A DNA stretch of 64,000 nt from Kudoa neothunni (Eukaryota > Cnidaria). The stretch lies in contig OZ199838.1 in the NCBI GenBank assembly GCA_964304625.1, positions 1,302,001 to 1,366,000 on the forward strand, in the 5' to 3' direction. The notes beneath the pieces were generated by a model. The model was not told the origin of the DNA, made no database searches, and saw only the letters and a program-made list of their open reading frames with translations. The position numbers were made by a program, and so were the translations under genes. Shown here in pieces: positions 17,501 to 28,999 of the stretch (its first letter is position 1; every line of letters starts with the position of its first letter).

Positions 17501-20500
17501 CGGATACCTGATGTTCGACTGTATATGCATTGTCACAATTTTCAATTAAACGTTAATATTTATTAATGTTATTTAATTTTGTTCACTTATTTATAAACAT
17601 TGATCAACGTCATATACATTTCGTCTCTAACTCTTCCGACGATAAAGTGAATTACTGCAATCTAAATTTTTCGTCGTTTTTCCAAACATTTGTGAATGAT
17701 TCAAGTTATTAATAAACATGAAAATTATTTTCATTATATATTTCTGATAACAAAAGTAAATTATTTGTAAAATATTTTTATATCAATACATTAATTATAA
17801 TAACAATTAGTATATTCATATATGCTCATTTGATTCTTATTATTTATAATATCTGTAAAAATAAATATACTCGTATATTTTTTATATTCGAAATCTCTTT
17901 CAAAGAATCACGATAAAAATGGTTCGTTAATGATAAATAACTTAGAAATAAAATTGATTGTCTTTAAATGCATAAATGCTATTAATAAATTTTGTCAGAT
18001 TATTTAAATAGTATTCTTGTATATTATGTTTACCATAAAAGTATTATTCCCTTATAACATAGAGTAATTTACATTCTCCAGTTGATTCATATTTTTAATA
18101 CAAAAATAATATTGTGAATTATGATTTATAGTGGTTATTTTAATGAAATATAACGAGAATTAAATACTAATATTAAATTGATTGAGATTTATTATTTTTA
18201 ACTACATTTTTTTCAATATTACATTTTAATTATTATTTATAAGTTAAATTTTGAGGATTAGACGAATTAAATATTTTTCTAACAAAATTAACCATTAATA
18301 TAGAAATATTATATGATGTATTTTCTTAGAGAAACGAAGCTGTAACACGTATTATCAGCGGCGAAACATTCAAAGAATTGTTTCATTTATATCAAAAGTT
18401 TATTCAAAGAAAATTCTCATCAATCATTCAACTAATTGAATACAATGAAGAATTTTTAAAACGTATTAATGAAGACCTGATCGAATCTCCTATGTTTTTG
18501 AATGAGGTGGAATTTCTCTCCGACAAAACTAAAATGAATGAATTGCTGGATCCTGTTCGATCAAAAATTCTCGTCTCTAACGCTAAATACACTCCTCCTT
18601 CTGATAAAGGGACCAATCAAGAATGTATTTTTTTTTTTGAAATTTATTGTTGAGAATATTTAAGATGGAAATTTGCTTATTTTTGCCAATTTGGGTTCCT
18701 CCCAGGGTCGTCAGCTTGTCAAGACGGTAGTCACCCATAAATCTCAAGTATTTTCACGAAAACTTCTCATATTATTCTTTCTATATTTTAATCCATCATT
18801 AAGACAATAACTGGAGCAAGATTTACATTTCTTTTTAATGATCCTTATCCAAAATCAAAATTGACTAAAAATTTACATCAACTTCTACAAAAATCGCCTA
18901 ATGATCTTGACGAAACCATTGAGTCTATGTTTGATCAATATGAGATTGATTCGGTAGAATCGGCGTCTAATTTGCCTTTATATCAAAAACTTGGCCTGAA
19001 TTCCACTGATAATGCTATAGTTTGGAACAATAAAGTATAAATATTATCCATGCATTTTTAAAATGGCATTTAGATTTTCAAGTTGGGAGACAAAGCTAAA
19101 TTAGTAGGTGGTGACATAGAGTTGTTGCTTGAAATGAGCAAGGTTCCAAAAAGTTTCGTTCAAAATGTAAAATATTCCAATTTTTCTTCTATACAAGAAA
19201 AATTCTATTATAATTATTCTCTCATAATTTGTTTAGCCCGACCCTGACAACAAGATGAAACCAGCATATCGTGACACGTTTTCTAATTGGCTTACTGTGA
19301 TTGCCGGAACATTACCCAAGGTGGCACGACTTTTGTCAAAATTGGAAAAGTTAACATCGGAATTTGCACCATTGTATATAATTTTTCTGTCTAATAAAAC
19401 ATAAATCCGTCCATTTTGTTTAGTGTTGTAAACTATGACGTGAGAGAATCAGCTAAAGGTCGTTTTGCCGATTTCCTTACTCCCCATATGGTGGCCTTGA
19501 TAGATCCATTGGCTGAAAGTAATCGCTGTCTATCAGCTTACTTGAAATGTAGTATTTTGAACTATTTTTTAAATAGATTCACCAAGAATTTTCAATCAAC
19601 TCAACGCCCTATATTCCTCATTCTCATTCAAAATCACTCTCATTATGGTGCCAACAATGAATTTAAAAACACTTCCTATCGATGGTTTTTATCGTTGGTG
19701 TCTACCCGCAAAGTTAGAGTTTGATAAAATAACCGGATATGTACAAAATCCAATTATATCATTTATCAATCTACCGAATGATCCTTTGTACACTTCAAAC
19801 ATTAATATACCTCCATCATGGATGATCCAAAACACCTACAGCAATTGCGATATGGACAATATTTATCTGAAAATGGTAGCAAACTATATTTAAACCTCAT
19901 CTCGCGTTTTATTTCAACCATTCTTAAATTATTTTAGTCGCCAGTAGGTTGTGATGCATCGTATCATCTAAAATACATTCTAATAGAAGGTAAATTTTTA
20001 TTGTTTAACATCACCCAAATAATAACAACAATTATACACAATTGTTCCTTCATAGGTTCGTCATGGTATGAAAAGTATATCAAACCTAGCAGTGGAATAC
20101 AATACTCCCTACAAGATTTAAACAATCATCTCTACAGCGATACACTAGTTATGAACAACCTAGGTTATTTCCAGTTGAAATCGGACGTCGGTATCTATAG
20201 AATTGTTCCCAAAAATACGGCCACTAGCCGATTTTCCATTTCTTCAATAACCATGGAAGATAATTCGAACCCTATTAGCGTCATTCTTGTTGACAATTTC
20301 GATGGAGTAAACCTAGAGATAATAGGAATCAAATCTGAGAACTTCTCATCAAATGATGATATGGATGATGAAGATAATGAATCTGATACAACCACTACCA
20401 ATGATAGTGTCGGTTTTGGAATTTTTGAAAAAATTTCAAATTTGTTCCGCCCGACTCCGAAATCGGACTCTCCTCCCGCCAAAAATGATGACACAATAAA

Positions 20501-23202
20501 TATTTTTTCAGTGGCTACAGGTTCGATATATGAACGATTTATCAGGTATTAATAATTTAAACTAATTTTTCGTTCGATTTTGATAAATTTCCTCTAGAGT
20601 GATGATGTTGAGTGTGGTGAAAACGACAAAAAAACCTGTAAAATTCTGGTTACTTCGAAATTATTTATCCGCCAATTTCATTGTAATAAAATTTATATTT
20701 TAAACACATTTTTATTTTGTGCTACTGTCAATAAGCCGAAATTCAACTTAATTTTTTAATTTAGGATTCCGTTAAACTGATGGCGAAAAAGTACAATTTT
20801 GAATATGATTTTGTTCAGTATCAGTGGCCCAAGTGGTTAAATGATCAGAAAGAAAAGAGAAGAATTATTTGGGGGTATATTTTTACTTTTCTATAAGAAT
20901 GAGCGTTTTATTAGCAGTGTAATCATTATTAAATATCTTTATTCAGAATCATCCAATTAATTTCTTATGTTATTTGAAGCTCTAATGTGATTGCGATTAT
21001 ACATATATTTTAGCTATTGTATAAAAAATTCACTATTATTAAATGTATGTTTAAGAAATATTAAATTTAATTAACTATTTTTTACAAAATAAATTAAAAC
21101 AATAGTTTTGAGATATTAAGGTCATATGAATCATAAAATCTACTCTTCTATTAGAAGAACGCATCTTATTATATTTATGCTCTAAATTTCAAAAAGAAAG
21201 AGGTTATTTGCATCATAAATTTTTATCCGAATAACCCTTACTCATACGCTGTATATTGATTTAATTATGTATAGCCTAACGCGTCGCACTTAGAAGTTAA
21301 AAGTAATAAACACAATCAAAACTAATGTACCAGAATATTATTTACGACGAAAATAACCACTTTCTTACTTAAATGCTGAAATAACCAAAAAATAATTAAT
21401 TTCTATATTTTAAGAAAAAATAAAGTCATTTTTTAATCCGAAAATTATTTCCTATATAATTAAATTGTCATAATTAAATAGTATTACCATAAATAACGGT
21501 AATTTATTCGCTAAAGCAACCTGATTTTACATGTTATTTTAAAATCTATAGTTTAGAGTCTAAACTTTAGACCAAAGGTTCTCAACTAAGTTAATTTTAA
21601 ATAAAATAGGGTAAATTAAGTAACCGCAAAATTGGATAAAGGAATATATGCATAATGTGGTTTGCAGCGTATTTAAAAATTTCTAATTATATTATTCAGG
21701 ACTATTAAACTCAGTAAGAGGGAGGCAGAAACGCTTAAATTGTTTTTCAGAATATGAATTTAACTACTACTTATAAAACTATTATCAGTTTCTTTCTTTT
21801 ATGTATCGTTTAACATTTTTTGATATAGTCTAATAATAATATTTAAAGTGGCTATTTACATTGTAAATAATATTCAGGTGGCATTAATTTTGACTATTTT
21901 TAATAATTTCTGGTCTTACGGGCAAAGGAATGGATCAGGAATAATTTAATTTAGCGGATCAAGAAAATTAAATCTTTAGACAGTTGGTGATGTGAGTGAG
22001 AGTTGATGGGATAAAAATTGACACTAAACAATCGTGCATGCCTTTAAGGATCAGATTTAACCATGCAAAAAGTCTCTGTAATAGCTAAATCAATATACAA
22101 TATTGTGGTTGAATAAATTCAGTTTCCATCTAAATAAAAAAAAGATAAATTTAGATTTTTCGCCAGACCAGACCGGGGGGTTAAATTAAAAAAAACAGTT
22201 TAGATTAATGCTAATCTAAATTACTTCAACAATAGTCTAATATATAAACTATATATGAAAAATATTAATTAACTTTTTTAATAATTATCTTAATTGATTA
22301 CTACAACTTTTAAATAATTAAGAAGTTTTTATGAATGAAATTGATTGATATTATTATTGTATGTAGAATTAAGTATATTAATAATTTTTGAATTAGATAC
22401 AAAATACTATTTTTGGATGTGATGTTTCCACTGCATGTGAAACGTATAATATTTGTGGATGCTGATCAGGTGGTTCGAGCTGATTTGAATCAACTGAACA
22501 AAATGAATCTTGGGAAAGCTCCTTATGCTTATACGCCTTTTTGTAACGATCGACCGGAAGTTGAACAATTAAGGTGAATGTCATCGTTGTTACAGAAACT
22601 TCTTATTCTAGATCTTTTTACATTTTTTTAGATTTTGGCAGGGCGGATATTGGAAGAGTTTACTTCGTGGCAAACCCTACCATATTAGTGCACTTTACGT
22701 GGTGGATTTGGTTAAATTTAGAAAGATGGCCGTGGGAGATCGTCTTCGAGCTCACTACCAATCGCTCTCAGAAGACCCCAACAGTCTCGCCAATTTGGAT
22801 CAAGTAACACTGTTGATATCTGTTATTAAATAGCTAGAATTTACTATATTTATACTTATAGGATCTTCCAAACAGTTTAATTCATGAGGTACCTATAAAA
22901 TCTCTCCCACCCGAATGGCTCTGGTGTGAAACATGGTGCAGTGATTCCACCAAAAAATCCGCCAAATCAATTGACTTAGTAATTCCAACAAATGTATCAA
23001 ATAATCATCCATAATTATTGTTTAGTGTGGTAATCCTATGACCAATGAGTCCAAATGGAATAGTGCTTTAAGAATTATTCCTGAATTCGCTGGCTATGAC
23101 AACGAAATCGAAAATCTTTTGCATCCCTTACCACTCAACGCTACCACCACCACCCCTACTGTCCCTGTCTATCAACAACAATACGCCAATGATGAACTTT
23201 AA
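11562..23202 (+). CDS. UGGT1: UDP-glucose:glycoprotein glucosyltransferase (UGGT)
   Basis: UGGT is the ER folding sensor. It re-glucosylates N-glycans on misfolded glycoproteins so that calnexin/calreticulin rebind them. The start at 11562 gives a hydrophobic signal peptide ([20 protein letters not shown]), then [17 protein letters not shown], the conserved mature N-terminus. The thioredoxin-like and beta-sandwich regions follow in family order through about 20550 (for example NNLGYFQLK near 20157 and [14 protein letters not shown] near 20500). The GT24 domain follows: [18 protein letters not shown] (20603), the D-A-D metal motif (22458-22466), [35 protein letters not shown] and EWLWCETWC. 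It ends in A-N-D-E-L, an ER retrieval signal of HDEL/KDEL type. Most junctions give clean GT-AG introns of 28-60 bp, such as 11699-11746 and 11842-11890. Three introns are large: about 12403-14010, 15700-18330 and 20876-22397. Two joins (near 12190-12226 and 14355-14380) do not resolve cleanly, leaving unusual splicing or indels open. The symbol denotes family only. Confidence 0.93.
16893..17521. mobile_element. Non-autonomous pogo/Tigger-type MITE in a UGGT intron
   Basis: The element begins CAGTCAAGCCTCGATTATCC and ends, read on the minus strand, as CAGTCGAACATCAGGTATCC; most of the first 25 bases match. TA dinucleotides flank it (16891-16892 and 17522-17523), the target-site duplication of the Tc1/mariner-pogo group. 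The CAGTCGAAC and TATCCGGA motifs are typical of pogo/Tigger ends. It is 629 bp long, has no transposase frame, and contains internal copies of the TCCGGATA and ATCGAACAT motifs (about 16938-16970 and 17435-17452). It sits inside the large UGGT intron at about 15700-18330. Confidence 0.85.
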
Positions 23203-23294
23203 TATACAAACAAACACACAACCAACCCATCAACTACTATTATATAAAATATTCTATTAAAATCTAAAAATATTTTTTCTATATATCATCATCA

Positions 23295-23620
23295 TCATTT
23301 GCCTTGATGAGACTGAATAACACATTCAATATAATCTAATTTGTGTTCTAATGTTTGTAGATTTTCATTGATTTTGTTGATTTTTTCTACACACGTACTA
23401 CCTAATATTAAATAAATAAATAGATAGATAGATAAATAAATAAAATTAATTATTTATTTTTTTTATACAACATGACAATATAAGGAGAGATTAGAGTTGA
23501 TTAGTGAATACCTATGGCATTGATGCTGGCTACAAACACCCTGATCAAATTGATCATATCGGTGATTCGATTACGATCAAACCAATCAAGTTCTGGGTCT
23601 GTAATTTGAACGTTGGACAT
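23295..23620 (-). CDS. BRK1: BRICK1 (HSPC300), small subunit of the SCAR/WAVE complex
   Basis: BRK1 is the smallest subunit (about 75 residues, mostly coiled coil) of the WAVE regulatory complex, which controls Arp2/3 actin branching. Two exons are joined here: 23620-23512 and 23401-23295, with GT-AG borders and a 110 bp intron. Together they encode 71 residues starting M-S-N-V. The family signatures are present in order: ELDWFDRNRITDMINLIRVF (compare the family's DWANREYIEIITSSIKK), then a coiled coil ending NENLQTLEHKLDYIECVIQ (compare LNEKLTALERRIEYIEARV). An upstream in-frame Met at 23695 would add 25 residues; the 23620 start is chosen by family length. The gene is tail-to-tail with UGGT (93 bp between stops) and head-to-head with GID8 (220 bp between starts), so BRK1 and GID8 may share a bidirectional promoter. 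Confidence 0.87.
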
Positions 23621-23840
23621 TTTACAGTGGAACGTATATAAATCGGGGTTTATCGTAATGATCCAGTCATCGGTTTTTAATGCTCGGCAATACATTGTGT
23701 ATCAATTATATTTCTCATAGTTATATTGTTTGGTTGTATGGTCACATATTTGATTGTTTCTACGAACCATTGACAAACTTTCTTACACATATCATGGATT
23801 ATTTACTAATTTTAAACCATAGTTGCGCACACATCGTACA
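23621..23840. promoter_or_regulatory. Putative bidirectional promoter between BRK1 and GID8
   Basis: This 220 bp interval separates two divergent start codons. No TATA box or initiator can be assigned with confidence; the call rests on gene arrangement only. Confidence 0.4.
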
Positions 23841-24606
23841 ATGAGTTCAAGTGACGATGGGTCTCATCTGGATTGGGTTTCACCCAACCTAACCAACTGT
23901 AATAATCCTACTAAGGAAGTTTGCGTATCGAACAAAAATAAAAAATGTTTTTTGCTCAATGATGAGATCAACAATAGTCAATGCAATGAATTAATTTTGG
24001 AATATTTGGATTATATGGGAATGTCATCAACTTTAGTAGCTTTTAAGCATGAACTCTCATTAACTGACCAAGCTGTCTCTTGCTACTCGGGCAAGTTGGA
24101 CACTATTTTCTCGTTGATAATGAAATGTGATATATTTGATGCACTTGAAATTGTTGAAACTCTCTACAACGATTTCACCACAAAACAAAATAATCTATAC
24201 ATTAAAATATTGTCTTTAAAATATTTTGAATATATTTTTGACTCAAAAGTATTTTTCCTAATTGATTACATTTTTATTTTAATGATCTTTGTTCTTTTAG
24301 ATAACAGAGGCAGTCGAATTTTCGCAAAAATATTTCATCAAATACATCGAAGGTGAATCCAGAAGCGAATTTGTTAACGATATATTGATGTTGTTGGCAT
24401 TTGAAGACCCCAATTGTTCACCCAACCGACACTTTTTATGCCTGCCGTTTAGATCAACCGTAGCACATGAAGTGTGTGTTATTGTGGCCAATCATCTTCA
24501 AATCAGCCCAAATACACCCGATCTAACAACTCTTTTCAGAGCTATCTATTTCACTGAGAATGAACTCGATTGTTTCAAAGATAGTTTAACATTTATTGAT
24601 GATTGA
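23841..24606 (+). CDS. GID8: GID8/TWA1-like LisH-CTLH protein (CTLH E3 ligase subunit)
   Basis: GID8 is a scaffold subunit of the GID/CTLH ubiquitin ligase, which binds RanBP9/Gid1-type partners through LisH, CTLH and CRA modules. Exon 1 is 23841-24248 and exon 2 is 24301-24606. The 52 bp GT-AG intron keeps the frame, giving 237 residues (the family is usually about 230). A LisH motif lies near residues 50-80 (CNELILEYLDYMGMSSTLVA). The CTLH region follows (SLIMKCDIFDALEIVETLYN). A CRA segment crosses the intron (DSK joined to ITEAVEFSQKYFIKYIEG) and continues as NDILMLLAFEDPNCSPNRHF, matching the family's LALLAFDSPEESPFGDLL. The C-terminus (NELDCFKD) matches the family's NELDQKKV. The N-terminal 40 residues are low-complexity and not conserved. 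No frame breaks were seen. Confidence 0.9.
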
Positions 24607-25380
24607 ATCTGTTATGACTAATGTTGGATTTTATTTTTAATTTTGTGTATTTTTTATTGCATTTTACTGATTCATTTAATTTACATATCTTTTTCTCCTT
24701 TTTTCGTATGCATTGTTTTTTTCTAAGGTGTTACTTGAATATTCAAAATATTCAAATGTATTTTTTGGTATTTTAACAATTATATTTCTTTTTCATGAGA
24801 GAGGATATTTTAATTGTTGAATGTATTTATTTGATCGTAGCTCTTTCCAAGTAATTTTGAATTAAGTGAAATAATGTATTATCTTGATTTTATTGTTTGA
24901 ATGAGTATTTTTTGTACATTCTAATAATTATTTTATTAATTTTTTATTTTTATTTGCAAAAAATATATTTTTTGGTCTAGTGGATTATAATAGTCGGGGT
25001 TTTTTTGATAATATATCTTAAATGTAATATATTTATAATATTTGTTATTGTAGGAATAAATATTTTAATTTGATAAATATATCAAGTATAAATCAGCCAG
25101 CAACTTTTCGATGGTCGCACACGAATAATTGTGCGTTCGATTGTAAGTACACGAGTGTACCAAGTAAACTGAATGCATATTTGTGGATGAAAGTCAATTT
25201 AATTATAAAATATAATAATATAATTGTTTCCAATTATACAACAGCGAAATAACTTTCGAATAATATATTTCATAATATTTCTCATAATTAAGACGCCTTT
25301 AATCTTCTCCATTTTCATAACGTGATCTTTCCAGTTAAAATAGAATTTGGATCGTACATGTGAAATTGGATTTTTTCAGC
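24607..25380. other. AT-rich spacer downstream of GID8
   Basis: No gene recognised. Presumably contains the GID8 3' UTR. Confidence 0.4.
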
Positions 25381-25384
25381 ATTC

Positions 25385-25970
25385 CTTTAAGCTTCTTTTA
25401 AAATTTCAACAAGTGTTTGCAAGTCGACATGACTCTGATCAAATCTATTATGTAGATGACAGTTGAATGATTCTGTTGAATGATTCTGTTGAATTTAAAG
25501 TTAAGTTTATACCCTTGACAGCATGATCGAAAGTATTCAATTTTTCTATTTATAATCTTGAACAATTTATTGTTGTTTTTGAAATACGTTTCAAATGATG
25601 CTAAATTGGCATCGCCAAACTTATTGCCTTTACTTTTCAGGTGTGTAAACTCCTGATGAACAAAGTCTCTTGTTAAAAAAAATTAGAGACAAGAAAAATT
25701 TGATAAATGTTTTAAAACCGATGTTATTTTGAAACAATCTCGTAAATCCTTTTCTTTGTAATCATCTACAAATACATTGTTTAAATGGAAAAGGCAGAAT
25801 TTTATTGATGATTTTTTAAAAGAATTGAATGATTGAATCTCAAATTCTATAATAAAATATTCCTTCACTTTATTTTCTTTGAAAATAGATAATATTTTGG
25901 TAAACATTGCTTCTGTTCTATTTGCCCTTATTACATAAATGAGCGGAAAATCCTTTCTCAGTATCATCAC
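25385..25970 (-). mobile_element. MULE (Mutator-like) transposase fragment
   Basis: On the minus strand, 25970-25683 encodes [20 protein letters not shown], the MULE block around PLvYAl-x-NRTE. Further on (about 25560-25390), in a different frame, comes FNSTESFNCHLHNRFDQSHV, then LQTLVEILKEA. That is the family segment with the third catalytic acid (N-x-x-E-S-x-x-x-x-L). The first-Asp region is missing because the fragment stops where the AT-rich minisatellite begins, and at least one frame break is present. It is not closely similar to the MULE at 55.4-59.6 kb, so it comes from a different MULE lineage. Confidence 0.75.
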
Positions 25971-25975
25971 ATGAA

Positions 25976-26022
25976 ATATATATATATATATATTTATATG
26001 TATATTTATTTATATGTATATT

Positions 26023-26053
<31 letters not shown>

Positions 26054-26070
26054 TTATTTATATGTATATT

Positions 26071-26117
<47 letters not shown>

Positions 26118-26134
26118 TTATTTATATGTATATT

Positions 26135-26165
<31 letters not shown>

Positions 26166-26182
26166 TTATTTATATGTATATT

Positions 26183-26213
<31 letters not shown>

Positions 26214-26214
26214 T

Positions 26215-26245
<31 letters not shown>

Positions 26246-26262
26246 TTATTTATATGTATATT

Positions 26263-26293
<31 letters not shown>

Positions 26294-26294
26294 T

Positions 26295-26325
<31 letters not shown>

Positions 26326-26358
26326 TTATTTATATGTATATTTATTTATATGTATATT

Positions 26359-26408
<50 letters not shown>

Positions 26409-26466
26409 TTTATTTATTTATATTTATATATATATATATATTTATTTATATTTATATATATTTATT

Positions 26467-26497
<31 letters not shown>

Positions 26498-26514
26498 TTA
26501 TTTATATGTATATT

Positions 26515-26548
<34 letters not shown>

Positions 26549-26632
26549 TTTATTTATTTATATTTATATATATATATATATTTATTTATATTTATATTTA
26601 TTTATATTTATATTTATTTATATTTATATAAT
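25976..26632. repeat. AT-rich 16-mer minisatellite with two alternating unit types
   Basis: About 40 tandem 16-base units. Type A is TTTATATGTATATTTA and type B is TTTATATGTATATATA. In the first 420 bases they alternate in a partly higher-order way (AAB, AABB, AB). The right part degrades into TATTTATA-type repeats. Neither unit contains TAA, TAG or TGA, so all three forward frames stay open for about 220 codons. Those frames are artefacts of the repeat. Confidence 0.95.
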
Positions 26633-28700
26633 TGGGTGAAATTCCTTGGCATCGCTTTGAAGGTTCCAACCAATCTCAAGATTTAGACATTATTCAAATG
26701 TACATGTTTTGGGGAGAAATATAAAAATGATGGCTGGTTTAACATCTTTAAAACCGGAATCCTATAGAACTAAATTTTCATTTCTTAATAATTTATTATT
26801 AAGTCGTATAAATTGGACTCGTAGTTAACATTAATAAAGTTCTTTTTCTGGAACTTTGAATATTTTTTTAAATTAAATTTTTGAAATTAAAAGAGATCAT
26901 TAAGAGTGATTGAGTTTGTAACCATAGAATTAATGTTGTTATTTGGATATTTGATATTTTAAGCCAAAGTTTTCATTTCTTAATTGAGGGTTATTTTTTG
27001 AATCTCGTTATCATAGAGAGTGATAGAATAATTGTGGATTCATTTTTCTTCAATTCGCATGATACAATTGTGCAGAGATACTAAGCACTTTTTAGGGACA
27101 AAAACAAAAATGCGTAATAACCCTGCATTATTTAATATCCATATTTAGCGCGTGAGCATATGATAATTTGGCGGGAGCACGACCATTTGTTTGCGTTTTT
27201 TATTTATTCTCTTGTTGCACTAATAATAACTTTGTGAGAGGTGTGAAAAATTTTTGTAATAATTTTTTTATTTTTCACGGAGTATTTTGAAAATAAATCA
27301 GCTAGTTTAAATCAAAATTATTTTTTCATCAAGAAATTCGGTATTTCTCTTGTTTTTAACGAAACTTATTTTATTTTGCAATATGAAAATTTTAACTTAG
27401 TTATGTGTTCCAGCATTTCGGTGTTATGGACCTTGAATAATTCCCTCATTTCTTTTAGATTTTCTATTTAATTTGTTCAATTCTAGACTAACTCTCGAAG
27501 CAAACTCATGGAACTGACCTCGACCGACAATTATAGGAATGTTCTCATTCGTGTCGCCCTTTATGTCATTGGATAATTTATTTTACTATATTATTGTACT
27601 CTCTGGGCAGCTTTATATTTCTCGTTCTCGAAAATTCTCTTCATTCATTCTTATATCGAGTAGGTTTGTACGTTATAAAACGGATAATTAGATATTAATA
27701 AATAAAATTATCCTTTTATATTTTATTTCACCGAAAATAGTGTATAGGATTAATTCTAGCGCTTCAAAACAAATGCTACAATTAGAAATAATTTATTACT
27801 ATATGGAGTTTTTTAAATAAATTATGGATTATAAATAATTTTATAATGTATTATTAATATATATTTGTGGTAGATAACACTTTGAAAAGCGATTTCACTA
27901 TTTGCGAGAACAAGTTATCGACGAGTATTTTAAGATGATTGTTGATGCTATAATGAGTTTATTTATATGTTTTTACTATTCACAACCTTGATGATCTCGT
28001 TATACCACAGAATTCGAATTTCAACTTTTCTGTTCACTTAAATTTAGCTATATCATGGTCATCAAAAGTATGAAAGCCGTGCTTTGCGATTGTTCGTTTT
28101 TATACGCCAACTACCGCGTAACCACCTAATAAGATTGATAAAACTATCTGAGACCAATATTGAAACATTTATAATCCTATTATGGGTTGTAAATAATAAT
28201 TCCACTTACTCAAAACTGAATGTTGGTTTTGAATATGGCGAAATAATAATAAATATCGATATATCTATTTACTCAAACACATACCTCGAAGGAGATAATG
28301 AATAGAACTGTAATGATCTCATTTAATCTCATAATAAAACCAAAATATACGAAAATAATAGTTACGAAATGATCAATGAGTTGACAGACTCATTGTGGAA
28401 TTGACTATAACAAATTATATAATGAGTTTAATTCCTCTTTACAACAGTACGAAAATACCAATACCTACTACTGTCTAAATTTTACTCAAAGCAATCAGTT
28501 TAAACCTAATTTTATTATTATTGCAGTAAAAATTATGACCTTTTTGCATTAAAACATTCACAATTAATGGAAATAACATTAATGTTATAATCCTTAGAGC
28601 ATGAACCATCGTTATGGAACGAGACAACATCCTATCTTAAAATAACCAAATTTAACATATGACTCTATCGAGAGAAATATTTCAATTTCTTTATCTCCTA
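26633..28700. other. AT-rich region, no gene seen
   Basis: The open frame at 28084-28305 shows no motif and looks accidental. No inverted repeats were recognised. Confidence 0.4.
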
Positions 28701-28990
28701 TTATTTAAGAGTGGAGAAAATTCGATGATGTCCTAATATTAAAAATCAATCAATCATGGCTCATTGGTAGGATCGATGAAGATAAAAATTTTTTCCTCAA
28801 AATATCACAATATAGAAACAGTAATGTTCTCGAAAAAATTACGCTAGATCATGATGAAGAGGGAACGACGGTTTGGGCTGATGGTTGACAATAGCCATCT
28901 GAAGGATTTGGGATTTATTCATAAAAAAATGATGCATAATTACAGGTCTGTCTCAAATAAAGATATCTAAAATAACAAATTTAAGGAATG
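28700..28990 (+). mobile_element. Second Merlin/ISXO2-like transposase fragment, decayed
   Basis: The core of a Merlin transposase is spread over several frames: W-LIGRIDEDKN-FFLKISQYR (about 28768-28820), DEEGTTVWADGW (about 28852-28887, with the second catalytic Asp) and LKDLGFIHKKMMHNYRS (about 28897-28950). These align with WIRGGIDEESN, SMSYSDS and KYGYLHKMVNHNQEF of the copy at 5.1-6.0 kb, but the two are clearly diverged. N-terminal and C-terminal parts are not recognisable. Confidence 0.72.
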
Positions 28991-28999
28991 TGGGGACTT

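Noticed and set aside
14616-20494. Minus-strand open frames within UGGT (14616-14834, 18428-18616, 20195-20494)
   Set aside because: Antisense to UGGT exons with family similarity on the plus strand.
25971-26686. Three overlapping open frames of 205-222 codons rich in Tyr, Ile, Leu and Phe
   Set aside because: They are translations of the 16-base minisatellite in its three frames; the units simply lack stop trinucleotides.
28084-28305. 73-codon plus-strand frame as a small gene
   Set aside because: No motif, no splice context, composition like the flanking AT-rich DNA.
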